Assembly (NCBI RefSeq): GCF_014837165.1
Contig: NZ_JACSPM010000002.1
Span: 62,001-126,000 of the forward strand
DNA length: 64,000 bases
Reading direction: 5' to 3'
Source of the DNA: Microbacterium gallinarum
Lineage (GTDB): Bacteria > Actinomycetota > Actinomycetes > Actinomycetales > Microbacteriaceae
This document shows, piece after piece, positions 34,297-42,111 of the stretch; position 1 is the stretch's first letter, and each line of letters starts with the position of its first letter. Below the pieces are notes generated by a model that saw only the letters and a program-made list of their open reading frames with translations, was not told the DNA's origin and searched no databases. The translations under genes and the position numbers were made by a program.

Positions 34297-35262
34297 ATGA
34301 TTTCGGCCATCCTCGCCCTTCTCGGCGCCCTCATCTACGGCGCCGCGAACTTCTGCGGGGGCCTCGCCGCGAAGCGCCTCCGCTCCATCGCCGTGACCGC
34401 GACCGCGGCCGTGTCCGGGCTCGCCGCCCTCGCGATCGCCCAGCCCCTGCTCGGCGGAGCCTGGCGTTCAGCCGACGTCGCGTGGGGTGCACTGGCCGGC
34501 GTGTTCGGCGTCGTGGCCGTGGTCCTGCTGTACGCGTGCCTCGCGATCGGGCCGATGAGCATCCTGTCGCCGCTGACCGCGGTGGTCTCGGCGATCGCAC
34601 CGATGCTGTGGGGACTGCTCGTCGACGGCGAGACGCTCTCCCCCGTCGCGTACGCCGGACTCGGGGTGGCGCTCGTCGCCGTGGTGCTCGTGGGGTTCAT
34701 CCCGGGCGAGAAGGTGGTGCGACCGAGCACGCGCGGACTCGTGATGGCCGTCGGCGCCGGCGCGGCGATCGGCGGTTTCCTCATCGTGGTCGACCAGACC
34801 TCCGCCGGCAGCGGGCTCGTGCCGCTTGTGATGAGTCGCGCCACCTCGGCCGTGCTGACCCTCGCGATCGTCGCGGCGATGGCGGTCGTCGCCGTGCGCC
34901 GTGGGCTGCCCGCGGCATCCGTCCTCACTCCGTCGGCACCGGTCATCGGCGTCACCCCGAGCGGTCACGCCGACCTCGAGCATGCGTCGACGTCGGCGAC
35001 CGCCGTGGCCCCGCCGACGTCCTCCCTCGCGCGGGCGTGGTGGCTGGCCATCGTGTGCGGAGTGGTGGATGCCGCAGCCAACGCCCTCATGCTGGTGGCG
35101 TTGCGCGAGGGGGACCTCTCGATCGTGTCGGCGCTGACCGCACTGTACCCGGCAGGCACCATCCTGCTCGCGGCGCTCGTGCTGCGCGAGCGCGTCGCCG
35201 GGGTGCAGTGGCTCGGCCTCGCGCTGGCGCTCGTCGCGGGCGGGATGCTCGCGCTGGGCTGA
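34297..35262 (+). CDS. EamA/DMT-family transporter
   Basis: 321 residues, ten predicted helices in two EamA repeats (SAILALLGALIYGAANFCGG start; GDLSIVSALTALYPAGTILLAALVLRERV near the end). The loop between halves (~205-250) is unusually long and Ser/Thr/Pro-rich. ATG 34297 is chosen because TATGCT (34284-34289) ends seven bases upstream, so the in-frame ATG at 34285 lies inside that box. Divergent from the MMPL exporter. Substrate unknown. Confidence 0.85.
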   Translation: MISAILALLGALIYGAANFCGGLAAKRLRSIAVTATAAVSGLAALAIAQPLLGGAWRSADVAWGALAGVFGVVAVVLLYACLAIGPMSILSPLTAVVSAIAPMLWGLLVDGETLSPVAYAGLGVALVAVVLVGFIPGEKVVRPSTRGLVMAVGAGAAIGGFLIVVDQTSAGSGLVPLVMSRATSAVLTLAIVAAMAVVAVRRGLPAASVLTPSAPVIGVTPSGHADLEHASTSATAVAPPTSSLARAWWLAIVCGVVDAAANALMLVALREGDLSIVSALTALYPAGTILLAALVLRERVAGVQWLGLALALVAGGMLALG

Positions 35263-35286
35263 CGGCGGCGAGACCGCGGGCCGGGC

Positions 35287-35682
35287 TCAGCCTCGCGTGA
35301 AGAGCAGGATCATCGACGTCGCGAGCGCCACGATGCCGACGCCGAGCAGGCCCAGCGAGAGGTAGGCGACCGCCCGGACCGCGGGTGATCCCTGGGTCAG
35401 GCGCATCCGGCCTCGGCCGCCGCGTCGGTAGTAGATGTCGGCCATGCTCTTGCCGGCGAGCGCGCGCTCCTGCTCGTGCGTGAGGCGTGCCTCGTTGACG
35501 CCGCCGTCCTCGTCGAACCAGCGCACCACGCGGCCGTGCTCACCGTCGTCGAGCACGCCGCGGGTGGGCAGCCAGGTGCCGTCGAAGACGTACATCACCA
35601 GCGCGATGCCGGCCACGACCGCGCCCAGCCCGAACCCCACCCACGAGAAGATCTCAGCGACGGCGTCGATCGTGGAGTCCAT
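35287..35682 (-). CDS. Membrane protein of unknown function
   Basis: 131 residues with two hydrophobic segments (about 13-32 and 105-127) flanking a charged ~70-residue middle (GEHGRVVRWFDEDGGVNEARLTHEQERAL). No recognised family. ATG 35682 begins MDSTIDAVAEIF. Its upstream neighbour on the same strand is tRNA-Thr and its terminator. Confidence 0.7.
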   Translation of the reverse strand: MDSTIDAVAEIFSWVGFGLGAVVAGIALVMYVFDGTWLPTRGVLDDGEHGRVVRWFDEDGGVNEARLTHEQERALAGKSMADIYYRRGGRGRMRLTQGSPAVRAVAYLSLGLLGVGIVALATSMILLFTRG

Positions 35683-35713
35683 CGGTCCTCTTCGCGTGGT
35701 GAGGGTACGAAGA

Positions 35714-35734
35714 AGGCCCGCCAGAAGCGGGCCT
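35714..35734 (-). terminator. Terminator of tRNA-Thr
   Basis: On the minus strand AGGCCCGC-TTCTG-GCGGGCCT is a perfect 8-bp hairpin followed by TCTTCG, 10 bp past the tRNA 3-prime end. Confidence 0.75.
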
Positions 35735-35744
35735 CTCCGGTGTG

Positions 35745-35817
35745 AGCCACCTAAGGGAATCGAACCCTTGACCTATTCATTACGAGTGAATCGCTCTGCC
35801 GACTGAGCTAAGGTGGC
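35745..35817 (-). tRNA. tRNA-Thr (anticodon CGT)
   Basis: Minus strand: acceptor GCCACCT/AGGTGGC, D arm AGCTCAGTCGGCAGAGC, anticodon stem ATTCA/TGAAT with loop CTCGTAA, T arm AAGGGTTCGATTCCCTT, discriminator T. CCA is not encoded. Confidence 0.95.
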
Positions 35818-36034
35818 GCGCTTCGCTTGCGCGATGCACGATCAACGATCTTACAGGAGCCGGAGGGCGCTCGCGAACACGCCCCCGGCCGGCGGGTGTC
35901 GACGTGTTACGACGCGATTCGGCGCCCGCCCGAGGCCGACGTACCGTCGGGGGCGTACCGCGACGCAGCGAGCGCGGTCCTCCGATCGTGCTTGTGGTCC
36001 ACCCCCGTCGCGGCGTTGACGCACAGGAGCACAC

Positions 36035-36931
36035 ATGTCCAAGAAGATCACGATCGCCGCCGCCGCGACCCTGCCTCTCGCCCTCCTCCTCGCCGGCTGC
36101 GCCGGCGCGAGCGCCGAGACCGGAGCAGGCGGCGCGGGCACCGACGAGGTCGTCCGCATCGGCGTCGTGGGCGCCGGCGACCCGTACTGGGAGACCTACA
36201 AGGAGGCGGCGGCCGCCGAGGGCATCGAGGTCGAGCTCGTCGACTTCAGCGAGTACACACAGCCGAACCCTGCGCTCTCCGCCGGCGAGCTGGACCTCAA
36301 CCAGTTCCAGCACGTGATCTACCTCGCGACCTACAACGTGGCCGGCGACGACGACCTGCAGCCGATCGGCGCCACGGCCATCTACCCGCTCGGCCTGTAC
36401 TCGTCGCAGCACGACTCGGTCGAGGACATCCCCGCGGGTGCCACGGTGGCCGTGCCCAACGACGAGAGCAACCAGGCCCGCGGCCTGCTCGTGCTGCAGT
36501 CGGCCGGCCTCATCGAGCTGAAGGACGGCGGATCGATCTTCTCGACCGTCGCCGACGTCGAGCCGTCGTCGAAGGTGAAGGTCGAGGCGCTGGACGCGGC
36601 CCTCACGGCCACGTCTCTGCCCGACGTCGCCGCGGCGATCATCAACAACGACTTCGTCGGCGACGCGGGCCTCAGCTTCGAGGACGCGATCGCGGTCGAT
36701 GACCCGTCCGACCCGAACGCCCTCCCCTATGTCAACATCTTCGCCGCGCGCGCCGAAGACGCCGACAACCCGACGTACCTCAAGCTCGTCGAGATCTACC
36801 AGACCACGCAGGACGTGCTCGACGGCGTGCAGGAGGCCTCGGGCGGCACCGCGGTGCTGCTCGACACCCCGGCCGAGGACCTCGTGGCGTCGCTCAACGA
36901 CGTCGAGGAAGACATCCGCGCCAACCAGTGA
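36035..36931 (+). CDS. metQ: MetQ-type methionine-binding lipoprotein
   Basis: 298 residues, NlpA/MetQ family receptor of the methionine ABC importer. Signal LALLLAGC (Cys about residue 22), then RIGVVGAGDPYWETYKEAAAAEGIEVELVDFSEYTQPNPALSAGELDLNQFQH (in parts), the classic N-lobe, and PNDESNQARGLLVLQ. ATG 36035 has CAGGAG. The 217 bp between tRNA-Thr and metQ hold no recognisable gene, and I see no S-box or SAM-IV riboswitch there. Confidence 0.93.
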   Translation: MSKKITIAAAATLPLALLLAGCAGASAETGAGGAGTDEVVRIGVVGAGDPYWETYKEAAAAEGIEVELVDFSEYTQPNPALSAGELDLNQFQHVIYLATYNVAGDDDLQPIGATAIYPLGLYSSQHDSVEDIPAGATVAVPNDESNQARGLLVLQSAGLIELKDGGSIFSTVADVEPSSKVKVEALDAALTATSLPDVAAAIINNDFVGDAGLSFEDAIAVDDPSDPNALPYVNIFAARAEDADNPTYLKLVEIYQTTQDVLDGVQEASGGTAVLLDTPAEDLVASLNDVEEDIRANQ

Positions 36932-36943
36932 GTCCGTGGCGTC

Positions 36944-36973
36944 GTGCGGCCCGTCCGATGCGACGGGCCGCAC
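36944..36973 (+). terminator. Intercistronic hairpin metQ-metN
   Basis: GTGCGGCCCGTC (36944-36955) and GACGGGCCGCAC (36962-36973) form a 12-bp perfect stem with a 6-nt loop between receptor and ATPase genes, the same arrangement as between pstS and pstC. Confidence 0.65.
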
Positions 36974-36995
36974 ACGCACGTCTCCAGGAAGAACC

Positions 36996-38033
36996 ATGAG
37001 CCTCATCCGACTGAGCGGCGTCTCCAAGACGTTCCCACCCCCGGCCAAGGACGCCCCGCCCGTGACAGCCGTCGACGCCGTCGACCTCGAGATCGCCGCG
37101 GGCGAGGTGTGCGGCATCATCGGCTACTCCGGCGCCGGCAAGAGCACGGTGCTTCGCCTCGTGAACGCCCTCGAGACGCCGACGAGCGGTACCGTCACGA
37201 TCGACGGCCGCGATGTCACGCGGCTGCGCGAGCGCGAACTGCGCGAACTCCGTGGCGACATCGGCATGATCTTCCAGCAGTTCAACCTCTTCGATTCCCG
37301 CACGGTCGCCAAGAACGTCGCCTACCCCCTCGAGATCGCGGGGCGGCCGCGGGCCGAGATCGCCGCGCGCGTCGAGAAGCTCCTCGCCTTCGTCGGCCTG
37401 GCCGACAAGGCGCGCACCCACCCCGAGCAGCTCTCGGGCGGGCAGAAGCAGCGCGTCGGCATCGCCCGCGCGCTGGCCACCAGCCCGCGCATCCTCCTCG
37501 CCGACGAGGCGACGAGCGCGCTCGACCCCGACACGACGCAGGAGGTGCTCGGACTCCTCCAGCGCGTCAACCGCGAGCTGGGGATCACGATCCTCGTGAT
37601 CACGCACGAGATGGACGTCGTCCGCACCCTGGCGGACCGCGTGATCGTGATGGAAGCGGGACGCATCATCGAGAGCGGCGAGGTCTTCGACGTCCTCTCG
37701 GCGCCACAGCATCCCTCCACCCGCCGGTTCGTCTCGAGCATCATCGAGGACGTCCCCGTCGGCGCGCAGCTGCGCACCCTCCGCGACCGCCACCCCGGCC
37801 GCATCGTCACCTTCACCGTGCGCGACGGTGATGTCACGCAGGCCGACGTCTTCGCCGCGCTCTCCGCGCACGGCGTGCGCTTCGAGCTCATCCACGGCGG
37901 GATCAACGACATCCGCGGGCGTGTGTTCGGGCACCTGACCCTGTCGCTCAACGGAGAGTCGGCAGCCGTCGACGCCGCGATCGCCGCCGCCTCAGCGTTC
38001 GCGCCGCTCATCGAGGAGGACGTCCGTGGATAG
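36996..38033 (+). CDS. metN: MetN methionine ABC-transporter ATPase
   Basis: 345 residues. ABC domain ~1-240 with Walker A GYSGAGKST, signature LSGGQKQRVGIARA and ADEATSALDP; C-terminal NIL/ACT-like regulatory domain ~265-340 (RIVTFTVRDGDV, INDIRGRVFGHLTLSL), the site of methionine feedback in MetN. Overlaps metI by eight bases. Confidence 0.94.
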   Translation: MSLIRLSGVSKTFPPPAKDAPPVTAVDAVDLEIAAGEVCGIIGYSGAGKSTVLRLVNALETPTSGTVTIDGRDVTRLRERELRELRGDIGMIFQQFNLFDSRTVAKNVAYPLEIAGRPRAEIAARVEKLLAFVGLADKARTHPEQLSGGQKQRVGIARALATSPRILLADEATSALDPDTTQEVLGLLQRVNRELGITILVITHEMDVVRTLADRVIVMEAGRIIESGEVFDVLSAPQHPSTRRFVSSIIEDVPVGAQLRTLRDRHPGRIVTFTVRDGDVTQADVFAALSAHGVRFELIHGGINDIRGRVFGHLTLSLNGESAAVDAAIAAASAFAPLIEEDVRG

Positions 38034-38685
38034 GCTCATCGACCTCCTCCCCGAGCTCTGGGCCGCCACCGCCGAGACGCTCTACATGGTCACCGTCAGC
38101 CTCGTGTTGGGCGGCTTCGGCGGTCTCGTGCTCGGGGTCGCGCTCTACGCCACGCGTGCGGGAAGCCTGTTCCCGAACCGCGCCGTGTTCGGCACCCTGA
38201 ACGTGATCGTCAACACGGTGCGGCCGATCCCGTTCGTGATCCTGCTCACCGCGCTGCAGCCGCTCGCCCGCAGCGTCGGCATCCCCGGGATCGGCACCAA
38301 CTTCGGCGTGTTCGTGATCTCGATCGCGTCGCTCTTCGCCATCAGCCGCATCGTCGAACAGAACCTCCTCACCGTGCGTCCCGGCGTGATCGAGGCCGCC
38401 CGCGCGGCGGGTGCCAGCCGGTCGCGGATCCTCTTCCGGCTCATTCCGCGCGAATCGCTGGGGCCGCTCATCCTCGGCTACACGTTCATCGTTGTGGCCC
38501 TCGTCGACATGACGGCGATGGCGGGCGCCGTCGCGGCCGGCGGGCTCGGCGACTTCGCGATCGTCTACGGCTTCAAGCAGTTCAACCCGTGGGTCACCTG
38601 GGCGGCCGTGGTGGTCATCATCATCATCGTGCAGGGCGTGCAGTTTGTCGGGAACGCCCTGGCCCGCCGGGTGCTGCGGCGGTAG
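38026..38685 (+). CDS. metI: MetI methionine permease
   Basis: 219 residues, five hydrophobic helices and the EAA coupling loop IEAARAAGASRSRILFRLIPRESLGP (parts) near residues 125-150. GTG 38026 follows GAGGAGGAC within the end of metN. Forms the importer channel with MetN. Confidence 0.94.
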   Translation: MDRLIDLLPELWAATAETLYMVTVSLVLGGFGGLVLGVALYATRAGSLFPNRAVFGTLNVIVNTVRPIPFVILLTALQPLARSVGIPGIGTNFGVFVISIASLFAISRIVEQNLLTVRPGVIEAARAAGASRSRILFRLIPRESLGPLILGYTFIVVALVDMTAMAGAVAAGGLGDFAIVYGFKQFNPWVTWAAVVVIIIIVQGVQFVGNALARRVLRR

Positions 38686-38709
38686 TCGAGCGGATGCCGC
38701 GGAGCCCTG

Positions 38710-40263
38710 TCAGTCGCAGGTGATGTTGCCCTGCGGGACCGTGCCCTCGAGGAGGTAGGCCTCGACGGCCTCGTCGACGCAGGCGTTGCCCTTGTTGTAG
38801 CCCGTGTGACCCTCGCCCTCGCGGGTGATGAGCACGCCGGACGCCAGCTGGTCGGCCAGCGAGACCGACCACTCGTAGGGGGTGGCGGGATCGTTCGTGG
38901 TGCCGACCACCACGATCGGCGCCGCGCCCTCGGCCGTGATCGGCTCGCGGACGCCCGTCGGAGGGTACGGCCAGTCGGCGCACGGGTTCGCTCCGAACCA
39001 GTACGGCGCGACCGTGGGGGCCTCTTCGGCGAGCCGCGCGCGGGCGGCGGCGATCTCGTCGGGGGTCGCCTCGGTGGGGTAGTCCATGCAGTTGTATGTG
39101 CGGAACGCCTCAGTCTGATTGCTCAGGTACTCGCCGCCCTCACGGTCGTAGTAGAAATCGGCGAGGAGGAACGCGGTCTCGGGGTCGCCCTCGAGCGCGC
39201 CCTGCAGGGCGAGCGACAGGTACGGCCAGCTCTCCTCCGCGTAGAGCGCCGCGACGATGCCGGTCATCAGGGAGTCGGCGCCGAGCTCGCGGCCGTCGGC
39301 CGCCGGGAGCGGGTCGCGGTCGACTCCGGCGAGCAGCGTGCCGAGATCGGCCATCGCCCCGTCGACGGTGCCCCGGAACGGGCAGTCGCTGCCCTCGAGG
39401 CAGTCGGCCATGTATGCCCGCAGTGCCGACTCGAAGCCGATCCCCTGCACGACGTCGACCTCGAGGTTCGAGATCGCCGGGTCGACGGCACCGTCGAGCA
39501 CGAGACGGCCGACCTTGTCGGGGAACAGCTTCGCGTACGTCGCGCCGAGGAAAGTGCCGTAGCTGTAGCCGAGGTAGTTCAGCTCGCGGTCGCCGAGGAC
39601 CGCACGCAGCAGGTCCATGTCGCGCGCGCTGTTCTCGGTCGTGATGAACGGGATGATGCCGTCGCTGTGGGCGTCGCACGCCTCGGCGAACGCCGCATGA
39701 CGCTCGCGCAGCTCTTCGGCCCAGGCATCCGTCCCCCGCCTGTTCTCGGGGATGTCGAACAGGTACGCGTCCATCTCGGGAGCGTCGAAGCAGCGGACTG
39801 CGGTGGACTCCCCCACGCCGCGCGGGTCGAAGCCGATGACGTCGAACTGCTCGCGCACAGACTCGCCGACGGCGTAGGTGAGCGAGTCGCGGATGAGGCC
39901 GACGCCGCTGGCGCCCGGGCCGCCCGGGTTGGTCAGCAGCGAGCCGATGGCCTCGCCGCTCGTCGCACGGCTGCGGATGACCGAGAGCTCGACCTCGCCG
40001 ACGGAGGGGTCTGCCCAGTCGAGCGGGGCGGTGACGGTGGTGCAGTCGAACCCGTCTCCGCACGTGCTCCAGTCGAGCTCCTGCCCGTAGAAGGGCAGCA
40101 GGTCGGCTGCGACGCCCTCGGTGTCGGGAGCGGGGCTCTCCGTCGACGGCGGAGCGGAGGTGTCGGGGATCATCGCGTACAGGCACCCGCTCAGGGCGAG
40201 GGATGCCGCCGCCAGTCCGGCGACGACGGCGACGACGCGACGAGCGCGGCGAGGAGTGTTCAC
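38710..40263 (-). CDS. Alpha/beta-hydrolase lipoprotein, tripeptidyl-peptidase-like
   Basis: 517 residues, secreted alpha/beta hydrolase of the SlpD/E (TAP-like C-terminal) family. Lipoprotein signal LALSGC (Cys about residue 27), oxyanion segment TNPGGPGASG, nucleophile GYSYGTFLG (Ser about 227), late DPATPYEW (Asp) and GEGHTGYN (His). Likely aminopeptidase at the cell surface. GTG 40263 overlaps the holB stop (GTGA), so this exported enzyme is translationally coupled to a replication gene. Confidence 0.9.
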   Translation of the reverse strand: MNTPRRARRVVAVVAGLAAASLALSGCLYAMIPDTSAPPSTESPAPDTEGVAADLLPFYGQELDWSTCGDGFDCTTVTAPLDWADPSVGEVELSVIRSRATSGEAIGSLLTNPGGPGASGVGLIRDSLTYAVGESVREQFDVIGFDPRGVGESTAVRCFDAPEMDAYLFDIPENRRGTDAWAEELRERHAAFAEACDAHSDGIIPFITTENSARDMDLLRAVLGDRELNYLGYSYGTFLGATYAKLFPDKVGRLVLDGAVDPAISNLEVDVVQGIGFESALRAYMADCLEGSDCPFRGTVDGAMADLGTLLAGVDRDPLPAADGRELGADSLMTGIVAALYAEESWPYLSLALQGALEGDPETAFLLADFYYDREGGEYLSNQTEAFRTYNCMDYPTEATPDEIAAARARLAEEAPTVAPYWFGANPCADWPYPPTGVREPITAEGAAPIVVVGTTNDPATPYEWSVSLADQLASGVLITREGEGHTGYNKGNACVDEAVEAYLLEGTVPQGNITCD

Positions 40264-41435
40264 GGGGTCCTTCCGCTCGCGACGGTCACGAGCATGCTCT
40301 CGAGGGCGAGCGTGGGAGCGGCGTTGAGCTCGACGTTCTCGCGCGTCTCGCCGATGCGGTCGACGACCGTGAGGGTGCGGTCGACGGACCAGGCGTCGGC
40401 GAGCGACCGCAGGTCGGGCTCGAGCTCGCGGTTGATGAGGTCGGCGTCGCGCCCGAACTGCAGCATCAGCACGTCGCGGAACATCGATTCGAGGTCGGTG
40501 AGCACCCGGTCGATGCCGTCGCGCAGGCTGCGGGTCGCACGGCGCTTCTGATCGTCTTCGAGCGCCGAGAGCTGCGAGCGGACGGCCGGCGGCACGGCCG
40601 CGCCCTCGGCGATGCCCAGCGTGCGCAGCAGCGTGGTGCGCTCGGCCTCGTCGCGCTCGGCGGTGAGGGCCTTGGCATCCTCGGTCGCCGCCTGCACGAT
40701 GCGGCCGGCGACCTCGACCGCGTCGCCGACTCCGCGCACGCGCAGGACCGCGCGCAGCGTGTCGTCACGGCGGGCTCGGGCCGCGGCATCCGTCGCCAAT
40801 CGCTGCGCCATGCCGATGTGACGCTGCGCATGGCGGGCGGACTGCTCGGCGGTCGCGCTGTCGACGCCGGTGCGCTCGACGATGAGGCGCGCGACGTCGG
40901 AGATGCCGGGTTCGCGCAGGCGCAGCGTGCGCACACGGGAGCGGATGGTCGGCAGCAGGTCGGCGTCGCTGGGCGCGCAGAGCACCCACACGGTGCGCTC
41001 GGGCGGCTCTTCGAGCGCTTTGAGCAGGACGTTGGAGGTGCGCTCGGCCATGCGGTCGGCGTCTTCCATGACGATCACGCGGTAGCGGCCGAGCGAGGGC
41101 GAGAAGTAGGACCGCTCGACGAGCGCACGGGCGTCTTTGATCGAGATGATCACGCCCTCGGTGCGCAGCGCCGTGAGATCGGGGTGGGTGCCGGCGAGCA
41201 CCTGGCGCATCGCGTTCTCGTCGCCGGGCTCGGCGATGAGGGCCGCGGCGAACGCGTAGGCGAGCGTCGAACGACCCGAGCCGGGCGGGCCGGTGATCAG
41301 CCAGGCGTGGGTGAGCGAGGCGGGATCGGATGCCGCTTCCTTCAGCGTCTCGACCGCGGCGTCCTGCCCCCAGACCGCTCCCCAGGGAACCTCTGCGAGG
41401 GCGCTCGAGGGCGCCGTGCCCGCCGTGGATTCCAT
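40260..41435 (-). CDS. holB: DNA polymerase III delta-prime subunit
   Basis: 391 residues, clamp-loader subunit. AAA+ fold with P-loop-like GPPGSGRSTLA, where the Lys of Walker A is replaced by Arg, as expected for the non-hydrolysing delta-prime; VIVMEDADRM and SNVLLKALEEPP (sensor/SRC-like region) follow. About 50-60 residues longer than E. coli delta-prime at the C-terminus, common in actinobacteria. Follows tmk by 40 bp. Confidence 0.92.
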   Translation of the reverse strand: MESTAGTAPSSALAEVPWGAVWGQDAAVETLKEAASDPASLTHAWLITGPPGSGRSTLAYAFAAALIAEPGDENAMRQVLAGTHPDLTALRTEGVIISIKDARALVERSYFSPSLGRYRVIVMEDADRMAERTSNVLLKALEEPPERTVWVLCAPSDADLLPTIRSRVRTLRLREPGISDVARLIVERTGVDSATAEQSARHAQRHIGMAQRLATDAAARARRDDTLRAVLRVRGVGDAVEVAGRIVQAATEDAKALTAERDEAERTTLLRTLGIAEGAAVPPAVRSQLSALEDDQKRRATRSLRDGIDRVLTDLESMFRDVLMLQFGRDADLINRELEPDLRSLADAWSVDRTLTVVDRIGETRENVELNAAPTLALESMLVTVASGRTP

Positions 41436-41475
41436 GCTCGTCAGCCTAGTCGCGGGGAGGGACGGTGCCGCCCGG

Positions 41476-42111
41476 TCAGCCCAGCAGCCCGGCGACGCGG
41501 TCGCGCACGGCCGCCGTCAGCTCGGCGGCCGGGAGCGTCGCGTCGAGCACCAGGAACCGGGCGGGCTCGGCGGCCGCGAGGGCGAGGAACTCCTCGCGGA
41601 CGCGCACGTGGAAGGTCTCGCGCTCGGCCTCCAGGCGGTCGAAGGGCTTCTCGTCGGCGTCGAGGCGCTGCCGGGCGACGGTGGGGTCGAGGTCGAGGAG
41701 CACGGTGAGGTCGGGCAGCAGCCCGGCCGTCGCCCACAGCGACAGGTCGCGCACCTCGTCGCGGCCGAGCACCCGGCCGGCGCCCTGGTAGGCGATGGAC
41801 GAGTCGAGGTAGCGGTCCTGGATGACGACGTCGCCGCGCTCGAGTGCGGGGCGCACCACGGTCTCGACGTGATGCGCACGGTCGGCGGCGTAGAGGAGCG
41901 CCTCGGCGCGCGGCGCGACCTCGCCCCGGTGGTGGAGCACGATGTCGCGGATGAGCGTGCCCACCTCGGTGCCCCCCGGTTCGCGCGTCCGCACGACCGG
42001 GCGCCCGGCATCCGTCAACCAGTCCTCCAGCAGCGACGCCTGCGTGGTCTTGCCCGCGCCGTCACCGCCCTCGAACGTGATGAAGAGTCCGGGGTGCCCT
42101 GCAGCGGTCAC
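41476..42111 (-). CDS. tmk: Thymidylate kinase
   Basis: 211 residues; dTMP to dTDP. P-loop FEGGDGAGKTTQ (about 12-23), REPGGT, and DRYLDSSIAYQG are intact, LID region KPFDRLEAER. GTG 42111 overlaps the topA stop (GTGA). topA-tmk-holB order is conserved in actinobacteria. Confidence 0.96.
   Translation of the reverse strand: MTAAGHPGLFITFEGGDGAGKTTQASLLEDWLTDAGRPVVRTREPGGTEVGTLIRDIVLHHRGEVAPRAEALLYAADRAHHVETVVRPALERGDVVIQDRYLDSSIAYQGAGRVLGRDEVRDLSLWATAGLLPDLTVLLDLDPTVARQRLDADEKPFDRLEAERETFHVRVREEFLALAAAEPARFLVLDATLPAAELTAAVRDRVAGLLG

Noticed and set aside
35818..36034. SAM riboswitch ahead of metQ
   Set aside because: No S-box, SAM-II or SAM-IV core sequences or matching stems were visible in this 217-bp leader.
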